Assembly: GCA_036852015.1 (NCBI GenBank)
Contig: JAANDG010000136.1
Location: forward strand, 124,001 to 188,000
Source: Pelodera strongyloides
Taxonomy: Eukaryota > Nematoda > Chromadorea > Rhabditida > Rhabditidae
Length of the DNA stretch: 64,000 nucleotides
Direction of reading: 5' to 3'
A program made the position numbers and the translations under genes. The notes under the pieces are model-generated. The model was not told the DNA's origin. It saw only the letters and a list, made by a program, of their open reading frames with translations, and did not search any database. Shown piece by piece: positions 47,870-58,946 of the stretch (within the stretch, counting starts at the first letter, position 1; every line of letters starts with the position of its first letter).

Positions 47870-48752
47870 CTGAAATAGCTCGAGCTGAGGTTCACTTATC
47901 AAAAAGAGTTTGGATGTGAGAATATAACGATTTATTTATTTATTTTTTCATCTATTAAATAACACCACAGGATGTGCACCACACAATGAAATGATGATGG
48001 AAATCAAGCGTTTTTTTATGATGAAGAGAATAGTAAATAACTCGCCGTGTTGTCGTTGATTAGAAAACATATAATTAGATAATAAAACAATGGAAATAAA
48101 GCGTAATGTATAGTTACCAGCGGTTTCGTAATAACGACCGCATGCTTTATCCACAGAGTGTATAGGCGAAAATGGGCACGTTATACGTATAAAATGCTCA
48201 CATTTCGGGGGAATAAATGCCAGACGAATAGACCAAATAGCACACCACAAATATGTAGTCCAATTGAAATTGCCGCATGCGTTGTGTAGGAAAGTGTGAA
48301 GAACATATTCACGAATAGAGAAGCGCCTAAAAATAGTAAATAAATTTTTTGTTGTTGTACATTGATGTCGTTAGTAATTTCGGTTGAAAGAAGCAAGTAA
48401 AATGTGTGTGAGGATAGATGATAGGCACAGGGCCAGGAAAACAAGTTATGCCAAATTTTTATATGCAAACCACATGAAAAGCAATCATGGGTAGTGAATT
48501 GGGCAAGAAAATAAAAGAGATTGCGAAACCGGGAATATTGTGTCATAGTCTTTATGAGTCGAAAAACGAGCTTGCCCGAGAAAAAATAAATAAATAAATA
48601 AAAGGTAATATTTACTTAATAAATAAAGCAACTCGTTTCTATAATGTCCTTTCGTACAGAAACGCCGCAGTTTCCTGGGAAGCTGGTTACGCCTGCCTAA
48701 AAGCTTTCTCCATAAGTGTTCTGCAGTGCGGTTTTCTACAGGCATGATTACG

Positions 48753-48905
48753 TATGGGGTTTGAGTTTGAAGTATCCCAAAAAATCGGTGTGTTCTGTCA
48801 ATACTACCGTATTTCTGCACAAAACCTGCATATCCAATAACAAAAATTAAAAAAATTCTCGTGTATTTCCAAGATACGGTAAATTTTTATCATACTTGCA
48901 AACAT
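48753..48905. repeat. family D inverted repeat, diverged
   Basis: TATGGGGTTTGAGTTTGAAG at the left, CATACTTGCAAACATC at the right; interior ACCGTATTTCTGCACAAAA matches 15799-15942. Confidence 0.7.
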
Positions 48906-49480
48906 CAGAAACCGTTGTTTTCTTATAGAAAAAGGAATAACGTTTGAAAGTGATGGTTAGTCTCAAATATGGGCCTGCTTGGTCTCATAGGTTGGTCCAA
49001 CTAATGTCTAAGCGTGATCAAAAGGCTCAAACGTAAAAGTTTCCCGAATAAGTAAATCAAATCGAGCCTCATAACCAGAGGAAACAATCTTGCCCTGATG
49101 GTAAATATAGCTTCCAAACAGACAGACAAACAAACAAACAAACATGGTAAAACAGAAAAGCTTACAACTTTGTTAAAGCGGGATTTACTAAGCTGTATAT
49201 TCAAAGCCACGGCTTAAAGATAACAGTTTGAGGTTTGAGGTTGAGTTGAGTAGGCAAAAAGACTTCAGTCAAAACCCCCTCCGGAGACTCGTATATGCAA
49301 AACCTGTTCCTGGCATTCAGACTCTCCGCCCTCTCATAAGTCCACGGCTCTATTCATATCTTGCTCTCATCGTCTCTTGATATCTACAGTATATCGCGAC
49401 TGTCTGCCAGATCCAGGTCATTCTGGTTCGCTGATCCGAAACCTGCTCATATACAAAAGGAGTTGATATCCACTAGTCTC

Positions 49481-49516
49481 TCTCTCTCTTTCTCTCTCTC
49501 CCCATCTCTCTCCACT

Positions 49517-49555
<39 letters not shown>

Positions 49556-49569
49556 TCTTTCTCTCTCCC
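49481..49569. repeat. CT-rich microsatellite
   Basis: (CT)n with CCCCATCTCT and CTACT interruptions, about 100 bp downstream of a polyadenylation signal on the minus strand. Confidence 0.9.
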
Positions 49570-49686
49570 TGTAACACTGCACGGTTCCACATCCATTTTT
49601 GTATGATAAAACCATAAAGAAAGATCAAGCATTCAGGTTTCCCATTCAGGTTGTCTTTAATGATTTTATTCAAATAATTGATTTTC

Positions 49687-52600
49687 CTATTGAGCCATCT
49701 GGCAATTGCATCCGTTGCCACATGGCGGAATGATACTATGGTCGGCCAGGTAACGCATCGAAGTCTGAAATGAGCATTGTATGAAAATTTTATTTTGAAA
49801 ATACTAATTACAATTATAATAATTATATTAATTTATATTATATTATATTATATTATATTATAATTATATTCATTATATTACTTATATTAATAAAAAATTG
49901 TACGGACTTTTTTGGATACAGTTTTCTCCCATAAACAAGAAAGCTCTCAAAGAAAATAGACAGGAAACGAACTTTGATTATTTGCTACATACACTAAGAA
50001 GAGTAAGTAGCTCGGAGCTTAATTATATAAAAAAAAGTTCATATGTAGACCAATATCGACATGTAGCCGGATGCTAAAGTGGACGTGCGGTGCGGGATGG
50101 TCGAGAAGTCTCGGGCCTAATGGAGGCCGTGTGGGAGAAGGGATGCAAGAAGCCGCTCCTGTACTGAATGAAGAGGATACCGATCCCCTTTTTAATAAAC
50201 AATAAAATGAAATTTCATGTCGACCTCAGGTTCCACAGCGGTATCGACGTCAGAAGTGGGTCGGTTGAGAAGGGTAATGGTAGAAAACGAGGGAAGATGT
50301 CGCAGATCCTCCAGAGACTGGGCCGAGTAGTCACGAAGCACCTAAGGAGCAAATATACTTTTTTTATTGTAAGCCACTGTGTTTTAGATGAACTGAGAAA
50401 CTTCACAGCCTTATCCGCATTCCAAAGCATGCCCGGTACGCGGTTTGAATATTGCAAAATTAAAGCTACTTGCGTACACATTCTGTTCCAAACTTTGTAG
50501 TATGTATGAGGTAAGAAGTAGTTTTTTAGTACCTGTTTGCTAATAAACGTACAAGTAGTGATGGTTTTTATGCAGTAATCTACCTGCATGATCGAATGAT
50601 TGCTGACAGATGGCTGTCCGGAACCGGCAAAGAAATTCGGAAGATTTTGAAGGTCGTATGCAGATTCCGACGAAACGGCTCTCTTGTTCACGCACTAAGA
50701 AAATTTTAATTATATTATATGCTGAAGAGTAGAGGAAGTTACTTAACCTTCTCGCACTATCAAGAGCAAAGTAATAGAACGCTGATGTTCAAACGATAAT
50801 ATATCACCTCGTCGCTAGTGTATCCATTTGGCATAACACTGGGAGGAATGGCGAATTGCATCTGATGCTGAGAGAAGCTGGGTAGAAGAGCGAGGTCAGC
50901 CTGGAAATTTTTCCTAATTATTTTAAGTTTATTTTAAGATTTAAGGGTAAGAGGTTGTACGCAGCCGTGCGCTGGCGCTGGAGAAACTAGAAGCTAACAA
51001 TCACCGGAAATCTACGGGAAACTCGACGATACTCTAAAATGTGCAGAAACGCAGCGGAGCGTGTGCTAAACGGTAGACAGGTGGAAGCATAAACACAACG
51101 CTTAGTAGGGTGCGCCATATTTCCGCCGCACACCATTTGCTCGCTATTTGTGCGACCGCGGAGTTGCATCAATGTACCCACCAGACTTTGCTGCGAAAAT
51201 TGACGCTTGTTGACCGTTGGACCATAAAGACTGGCGAGGCTTGCAGAGGATGCAGTTTGAACAGGCTGGAAATAAGAAATTGCAAAATTTGGCCGCTAAA
51301 AATCATGGTGCATAATACCTAGAAACCCACACCCCCCGAAGTCTACACCCTTGTTGAATGAATGAATCACGGTCTCCTGACAACTTGTATCTATTTTGAT
51401 GCGGTGACATTATTAAACAATGTATTAATGTTAACCAAACCTCATAATAGCTATTATTCTGGAAAGGATCTGGAAGTTGATGGAGATTCATAGAAGATTC
51501 AACGGTGAAAAGACGTTTGTTCAGCGTATCCTGGATAATATATTGTATCACATTTTTGTAACCTTTTGAGTTTAAAGGGAATATGTAGGCACTCAAAACG
51601 AGCAATACAACTGCGAAACTAGAGTTTCCACACCAGACATGAATTTAAGTAGGCGACTGAATATGTAAATTCGAATATTGTCATTTGCATGCAAATATGT
51701 CGCTGTTGCATGCTATATGCCGATGCATGCACACATGTGCTAAATTTTTTGCTCCATCAGAACTGCCGTGTAAGCCAGGGGGTCAAGTAACGCGTTTACT
51801 ATGGAAAAGATGAACTTTGAAAATCATTTTCTTTTAAATGGGAAACTTTTAACAATTTTTGTTGTTGTTTCCTTAATGAGGAACACACATTCTATTAATA
51901 CATCTTACCTTCAAAAAGGGCATACATATTCCCTTTAACGAATATGTGAGTCGATACGACTTGTGAAGCAGATCTCAATATACATATATCACGCTCATGT
52001 AAGTGGTGAACATATACGTAATTCTGCCTGGCAAAGAATATTTACCTCAGAGTTGCAAAATTTGCTGTAGTTGTAGGCGTATTCATCGGGGGACTGAAGT
52101 TATAATAAAACTGAGCATGAAATTAATTGCTCACATTTTCTATTATTAGATACTATTCTTACTAGATGTTATGGTGATAGTGTCATTATTACTACGATAA
52201 GGTTCTGCGATTTAATGCAAAATGTTCGCAGCGAGCAGGGTTCGAACCTACGCGGGCAATGCCCATTGGATTTCAAGTCCAACTCCTTAACCACTCGGAG
52301 ATCGCTGCACACAAGCCTAGTGTCCGAGCACTAATAGGTGGTGAACGGAAAATTCTGCAGAACGCAATGTTATTTACATTATTAATATAAAGATTATAGC
52401 CTCAATTATTGCCTGATTGTGGCAAGAAAAATGGCAAGTTTCTTACGATTTCCTTATTTCTTGCGGAATACAAATTGTGAGGCGCAAACGGATCCGGAAG
52501 CATTCGGATATCATACACAGAAGCAGAATCCTCGGCAACGCGGTGCGTGGTTTTCTGAATATAAATTTGTCAACTAGTCAGCCATATGACGCTGAACTTT

Positions 52601-53027
52601 GACAGTGCGCCGCGAGGGTTTGTCGGGTATGCGGCAAAGAAAAAAAAACTGTACGCCATAGTCGAATGGCGAACTCTCTTCCGCGATAAGCATTTGCCAG
52701 GCTCTCGCCAGGATCTTACTGACGCGGCACTTCCGCGTCAGGGTATCGCCGCGCACCCAAGTTTTATCAGTGGCATGATGAGGCATGATGTTGGGCATGC
52801 TGTCTTGTTATGCAAGGCCACACCCTTTTTGACAGCCGTGGTACTTATTTGCATACACTACATGGGAACACGGCTTCCAGCACACGTTTCAAATCCGTCT
52901 GGTGTACTGCTTTAAATCCAACCTGAGATGGGTATCTGTTTTCCACATCGAATGGACTCTTCTCCGTACCGCCTCCGTAATATTTCATCTGCTGTTTGTA
53001 CACACGTGCGTAGGGATTCGACTCCAT
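49687..53027 (-). CDS. repeat-motif protein of phase-0 exons, unidentified
   Basis: Exons (- strand): 53027-52923, 52093-52046, 51530-51441, 51265-51182, 50900-50808, 50694-50584, 50341-50225, 49764-49687; 726 nt, 241 aa, every junction in phase 0. No signal peptide or membrane segment. It starts MESNPYARVYKQQMKYYGGG and is rich in S, Q, Y, N and P (probably disordered). A motif recurs four times: NKRLFTVESSMNLHQLPDPF, NKRQFSQQSLADLALLPSF, NKRAVSSESAYDLQNLPNFF and RDYSAQSLEDLRHLPSF; consensus NKR.(F)(S/T)..S..(D/N)L..LP.F. The last exon ends CGNGCNCQMAQ and is followed by AATAAA (49671-49666, minus). Its upstream donor (GAG/gtcgac) is weak; without it the protein would end at a TAA at 50192. 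Function unknown. Confidence 0.65.
52227..52308 (-). tRNA. tRNA-Ser (anticodon UGA)
   Basis: The seven-base acceptor stem GCAGCGA/TCGCTGC is perfect, with discriminator G. The D-arm is CCGAGTGGTTAAGG, the anticodon stem TTGGA/TCCAA encloses CTTGAAA (anticodon TGA), a long variable arm TGGGC-ATT-GCCCG marks class II, and the T-loop is GTTCGAAC. There is no intron. It lies in intron 1 of the repeat-motif gene, on the same strand. Reads UCA serine codons. Confidence 0.95.
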
Positions 53028-53557
53028 TTTTGTTGATTTCTGAATTTTTTATTTTTATTTTTTATTCCAAACTAATGGAAGGTGAACGCTGGTACTGATA
53101 CTCTATTGAAACTTATTGCTTTGGTCATTCCTAAAGAGTTGATTCCATGACCCAGAGACCCAGAGAGCTAACAACATCGTGAAAAGAAAATAGATCTTAA
53201 AACCCCAAGGCTGAACAATAAATATATGTAAGAAACTTACAAGTGAGTGTTGGACAGTCGCCCAGACTCAGAGAAGAATACTATGTGAAATGGTCGTTTT
53301 TACGGCTCCACGGCGACTTTACAATACAATATGTAAATTTGCATATAGTGAGCATAACAGTAAGTAATGGAACACTCCTTGATGTGTAGATACGCTTTAT
53401 TTTTGTGACAGAAACATTCTAGAGATGATGTTTCAGGATTTCCACAAGAAAATAATGAACATTCTGCAGCTAAATTAGCTAAATGTTCTCAAGGCATGCA
53501 CATGCATCCAACACATGTGTAGACGTCCCGAGTTTTTTTTTTCAAAGAATGTGAACA
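53028..53557. other. upstream region of the repeat-motif gene
   Basis: Between the first ATG of the minus-strand gene and the large foldback element; probably promoter and 5' UTR. Nothing else recognised. Confidence 0.5.
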
Positions 53558-56224
53558 TTAAAGGGATAGGTTCACCTCGAATTGCACCTTTTTTTATAAT
53601 TTCTATTGATAGTATGACCTATGACGGTCAAGATGCGAAAATTGCAGCAAATTTCCTTTGCTCCCCGAGGCAGGAGCACGCTCAAAGGCTAAACTGCCTC
53701 GAATTAATAAAACAACTGGCCTACCGTACACTGGCTGCATCGATTAAAAATAGTTAAAGGTGTATCATTTAATTTTCACACCCACCCAAATCCAAGCGGG
53801 CCGGCTGCATTCATTTTGTATTTATTATAATGTAAATAATACCTTTTAGTCTACCTGTTTATTTCTATATTGTGCGATTAATATTGATATGTAGCAACTT
53901 TTCAATGTCTGTCTACCTGCCATTTCACACAATGCAGTTACGTCATTTGATTGTGTATTTCCAATATTTTAGATTATAATAAGGTTTTCAATATATGCTT
54001 AGTATTTGATATATATTTTTAAATAGTAAAGTTTGTGGTGAATACTTGTAATGTATACGCGGGCTTTTGTTTATCTACGTTCATATTTGCTAGTGTACTT
54101 ATTGTAAGTGATATTCTATTAAGTGAAAGCATGGATGCAGTCAATGCAGAGAAATACAGATGACTCGACAAGTGGTGCAGTGATCATGAGTTACTGCATT
54201 GAGGAGCAGTTTACAGATAAGTAAGTTGTATATATTTATCACATATATACCTGTAAAATACAGGAGCAGTATAACATTTACGGGCTTTATTTTGCATATA
54301 TCGCAGAATTGTATTAAGGAAATGTTCAAATAGGAACGTAAATTTCACCTCTAGTGTTCGTCTGATTGTGAGAACAACACTCTCTATTTCTTTCTGACCC
54401 TGATTCTCGCAAATGTGTTATTGTGTCGTCGAAGGTCTTGTTAACATATAGCGTGTTAATCACCATTTCCGAATGAGCGTGAACTCTAAACCTATTACTG
54501 AGTGTTCGCTTGTTTCTGAGTATATTATATTCCTTTTAGGATATTGCACTTCGATTTCGATGCCTCTGCTTCTCTCTGGTTACGCTCCGCGACAGGCATT
54601 TCAGGTTAATTTATGTTTATTTGATGTACTTACTGAATCCGTCAATTGTTAGCTCTCTCAAGCAACATAAACTGTGTTTAATGTCACATTTGTCACGTCG
54701 CCGGACATATCATATCCAGCAATCGAACCGCTGTTGTTTTGTACATTTTCCAGACTATGAGATTACGTAGTAAACATGGATGTAGTAGAATGCGCAACTC
54801 ACGACAGTTGCGAGTGTGATTTAGCGATTGTCAATACAATTAAAAATTGTGCGTTTGTAGGTGATGTGATGACCGGAAAAATATAATGTGCCTCCCTCTT
54901 CACACGAATCGGTTCCACGGCGATACGATCCCCAACCAAAAGATGAGAAGCCCGCTGTTCGATGTGAAGATCAATATCAGCGGATCATGGTAAATGATAA
55001 GAACCGTTATTGTTTGCTTTGCAGCCAATTTTTATTCGTAGCCGATATAAACTTGTGCGGTTGCTGAGTGCTTATTACTAATTAACTAACTTCTCTTCTT
55101 TTCGATGCCAGGAGCATCGCGCAGAACTAGCACTATTTGAGGTGAGCGCAGCGCCTCTTTTAATTAACCAAAGCGCTTAGTTGTGTTTACTAATTAAATA
55201 GACTATACTTGGGTGCTTACTGGATACACAGTTCTCCGTACACAGTATTTGCTACATTACAAAACTTTTTTTCAGATACGCCACAGGGATAAAGGACTTG
55301 GAGAAGCAAGAAGCACACAATATAAGGATAGTTGCCTGCAAGTCTAGATTAAATTGCAGATTGCAAGCTATTAATCGTGCGGTTGACTAGTTTATTACCC
55401 CTCTGTCTCTCTTTCTTAAAAAAAATCACAATTTCTACTATGTCCTAATCACCGCCACTTTCCACCTTTCCAGTGTTATGATGTTTTCCTTGCAAATTTA
55501 TTATGCGTCTAACCTAGCATGTGTTTGATTTCAGTTCGGTTTTTGCTTCGTAACTGTTTTCCAAATCATTGAATGATGTTTTCCTTAGATTGTTTTGCTT
55601 TGTTTTCACATTCATAACTGGCCATGTTTGTGTGATTCCAATAAATTTTTTATGCGTGAATTATCGTGTGTGGGCAGTTCTCGTAATGGTATAGTGGTTT
55701 ATTTTTTTCGTTTGTTATGTGAGTGGGAATGATTATTCCCAGGTGCTAAAATGCTCGTGGAATGTTAGGAGATTTCATGGGCAGGATTCGAGATTTTTGC
55801 TTTCGCGACATGCCGTGTCATTCTCACGCCCACTCATTTGGCTGAGTTGTTAGCCCAGTCGCGTACTACTGATTATAAGGCCATTAAGCTTTATAATAAT
55901 AATAAAAATACTTATATTTTAAAAATTCTAATTCAATCATTCATAGTTTGTTGTTGGTCTTGATTCTTGTTTGTGTCTGGCTAAATTCGCCATAAATACC
56001 AGCTGTTTGGCTAATTGCCACAATTATTCTGCGCGGGACTGGTAAAGACAGCCTACGGTAGGCCAGTTGTTTTATTAATTCGAGGTAGTTTAGCCTTTGA
56101 GCGTGCTCCTGCCTCGGGGAGCAAAGGAAATTTGCTGCAATTTTCGCAGCTTGACCGTCATAGGTCATACTATCAATATAAATTATAAAAAAAGGTGCAA
56201 TTCGAGGTGAACCTATCCCTTTAA
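53558..56224. mobile_element. 2.67 kb TTAA foldback element with family C arms and foreign interior
   Basis: The outer arms (53558-53738 and 56043-56224) are inverted copies of each other, about 180 bp with high identity, starting TTAAAGGGATAGGTTCACC and flanked by TTAA. The compact copy at 5570-6065 has the same arms around only about 135 bp. Here they enclose about 2.3 kb of other sequence, including spliced-exon-like pieces and a tRNA-like stretch near 55680-55800. No transposase is seen, so it would need one in trans. Two solo half-elements by chance are possible but less simple. Confidence 0.6.
54135..55347 (+). pseudogene. exon-like fragments inside the foldback element
   Basis: Chain 1: 54135-54220, 54540-54604, 54861-54886, phases 2 then 1, giving a 58-codon product (MQSMQRNTDDSTSG ... 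LHFDFDASASLWLRS) that stops at once in its third piece. Chain 2: an open stretch 54873-54989 ending at donor ATG/gtaaat (VPRRYDPQPKDEKPAV), then 55112-55141 and 55276-55347 with TAG, all phase 0. The two chains do not join in frame, because the acceptor at 54860 meets stops in every frame. This looks like a captured, decaying gene. Family unknown. Confidence 0.35.
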
Positions 56225-56290
56225 TGTGTAAGTTGACGTGCACAAAAAGCTACAAAACAGTTAGCTCTTCAAATATTTATTCTCATATGA

Positions 56291-57914
56291 TCATCCAAGC
56301 CATGTCTTCCGAAGTAGCTCGTTTAGCTTAATATTCGTCAGATTCCCATCCTCAAGTGACATTTGTGTCCTTTGAGTTCTTTGCGGAACGAATGACCACA
56401 CCCTCGACCTCTGTTTTCCGAGTTCGTGAAGTACGTCCGTCGGATCACCGAAACCAACGTAGTTTACGCTCTGAAAGTGGTTAGCATTTATAATTCATGG
56501 ACCAATTACAAGCGTAACAGTATTTAGGGTAATATATATGTAGCACGTAGCACAGTTTACGTGCTGAAAAAGGATAATGATATAGATAGCAATTGAGGGT
56601 GTAGCTGTAACAGTGGGCCGTCCGATCCCATCCATGGTGAGCTAATAGTGCGCCTGGGTCCCAAAGTACAGTTCTAACGCAGTACGTTTCTAAATTGCCA
56701 CCAACTATCCAACATGCATATTTTACCCAATCATTCTTGATATACGCAGATCTAAAAAACTAAAATATGAAAAACTGACATATTTACGCAGAGAAAAGAC
56801 GTCGACGATGAATAATAATAGCGTGAACAGTAATGAGTTCACATTCATACCTGCAAAATTAAGCCGAATTTGAAATAAATAAAAATGAGCAGGAATTTGA
56901 GATTTTAGACCACGATATCGCTGAAATAACGGCGGTTGAGTGAAAGAATAATTAAAGATTCTACTACACTCATGAAAGCGCCGCGCACCATGGCAAGAAA
57001 ATGGTAAGAACATGGCGCATCCGTAGCACACTTTTTGGAATGCGGTAAAAAAAAACATGAGAAAAGAAAAAGCGAGAGGGAGACATTTGATGTGTGAAAT
57101 GTTGAACTTCTGTACGGATAACTCTAGCCGGAAGTGTTTCGATAAAAACCTGCTAAAGGGCTAACGATGTATGATGATCTTTGCCAAATTAGTGAGGTAG
57201 ACAGGTCTACTCATGAAATTCAGACAGAAAGGGAAAGGAGAGAGTTTTAGATATGATGTGATCATCGGTAGGCTAATATTATTAAAAAAAATCTTTACGC
57301 ATAAAGCCTCTTCATGTTATATAGAAAAAGAGAGTAGTGTTCTCATCTCTCGATTAGGCTTATTTTTGCCGTGCGCATACGTGTCATATTTACACGTAAG
57401 TTGCGAGAAGAAGAAAGGCAAAATGACATAATCTTTGTCCTTTAACCTCATATAAATATTTTAGCTTAATACATTACAACAAACTATGTTGGAAAGACGC
57501 AAACATATAGGACGAATAAAAGTATAGAAGCTATAGCAGTGAATTACGATCTTCACTCTCGGTTTGCATCATGTATGATGCGTAACTGACAGCACAACAT
57601 CTAATAATCATATCCAAAACAAACAAAAAACAGTGCTAGCTAAAGCTAATATTCACCGTGGACAGAAAGTATAAAAAGAAAATGTGAAGATTGTCTGTTA
57701 TTCTGAGGATAGGTCTTCACACAATAGAAACTACTTTGATTTCTTGGGGGTTGTGGATTGTGTATGTATTGCGTGCAATGGAATCGGGATAATTGTCTGC
57801 AATGATGTCACATGATAGATCTTCTGTATCCGTTGGGATAGACTTATTGGGCACTATTGGGAGGCCTCCCCCGGCTTCCCCCGAAGAATATATGACCGGG
57901 AACTGGCGATACAT
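56291..57914 (-). CDS. unidentified two-exon gene (119 aa model)
   Basis: Exon 57914-57735 starts at an ATG (MYRQFPVIYSSGEAGGG; then PNKSIPTDTEDLSCDI) and ends at donor ATCAAA/gtagtt. Exon 56470-56291 (acceptor CCACTTTCAG) reads SVNYVGFGDPTDVLHELGKQ and ends LLRKTWLG with TGA. Both are in phase 0. AATAAA (minus) lies 10 nt after the stop at 56281-56276, good evidence for the 3' end. Further exons could lie in the 1.26 kb intron. No signal peptide, membrane segment or family that I know. Confidence 0.55.
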
Positions 57915-58946
57915 TAATCAGGAGCAACGATAATGGGCGATGTTGAGTGGGAAGAGCCAAGCATGTCGGAGATTGTACAATTTGGAAGGACAACGATAAA
58001 ATTGTCAAAGTGGTATGACATGTGGAGTGTGATGACACTGTACTATATGCAAATAGTGCCTGATCGGAAGTCGATATATAATGGACCACACAATTTTACT
58101 CATGGATCTCGCAGTAGTTGTCGCCACAAGAAAAAAAGAGAGACATGATATTTTACAATGAAGTGAAGGGTGAGAAACTATGTGCAGATATTATAATGTT
58201 GTGGTTACTTGCAGGTTGTGTTGTGGTTACTTGTCCACGATCGCTATAACTAGAGCCGAAAAAAGGCTTGTGGTATTAGATCTTCATTTTTTCCTTCGTC
58301 TTTTTTTTCGTGCAGCATCTCTTTTTAGATGGAATTGGCTCTTCCATCAAAGGTCTGAATTTGTATAATTATAATTGCACGCATTTTACGGATCTTTCCT
58401 TTTTTTCTTATGTTTGTCAATCAAAAGCATCCTTTGTTGAAAACATACAGTGGAAAAATTCAGTGAAACTTTACAGGAACATGGTCGGTCGCTAATTCTC
58501 GATGTATACACAATTCTGGGGTCCATTCTGAAGCTAATAAATGCAATTAAAGTAGCTAAACTAAAATTAGACTAATATAATATGCCGTATGGAAAGACAT
58601 TCAATGGTGTGGTCGCCCAGTTTGAAATAATACAAATTAACTACCGTAGTCGCTGGCGTGCTCCACTATTTGGAGCTATTTTATTTTAGGCTACAAACTA
58701 CATACGTGTAAAATGTTCCACGCTGTCTACGTCTTTTGCTTTTCATACTTTTATTATTAGTATTTAAGTACCATTCACCTTTACATTTTTGTGTTACACT
58801 TATTAAACGTGTTGAGCGTGAACAAATTTGACTAATAAAGTAGGTTTCTCATCATTCTGTTTTCAGGGAACGCGAGTCGACTATTGCGCGCTTTTCCTGA
58901 ACTTGTCGAATTTTTCGGAGCTTGTTTGAAGTGACTGTATTCAGCC
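57915..58946. other. intergenic between divergent genes
   Basis: Presumed promoter region of the two-exon gene (-) and of GOT1 (+). Open frames at 57933-58148 and 58180-58368 lack splice or composition support. Confidence 0.5.

Larger units (their letters stand above)
47870..49686. other. probable upstream introns/exons of the preceding gene, unresolved
   Basis: Includes a family D repeat (48753-48905) and a CT microsatellite (49481-49569). On the minus strand, the frames around 48250-48117 (ACGRYYETAG before a gtaact donor) and 48696-48620 (AGVTSFPGNCGVSV after a TTTTAG acceptor) look exon-like, but the chain is not settled. Confidence 0.35.
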
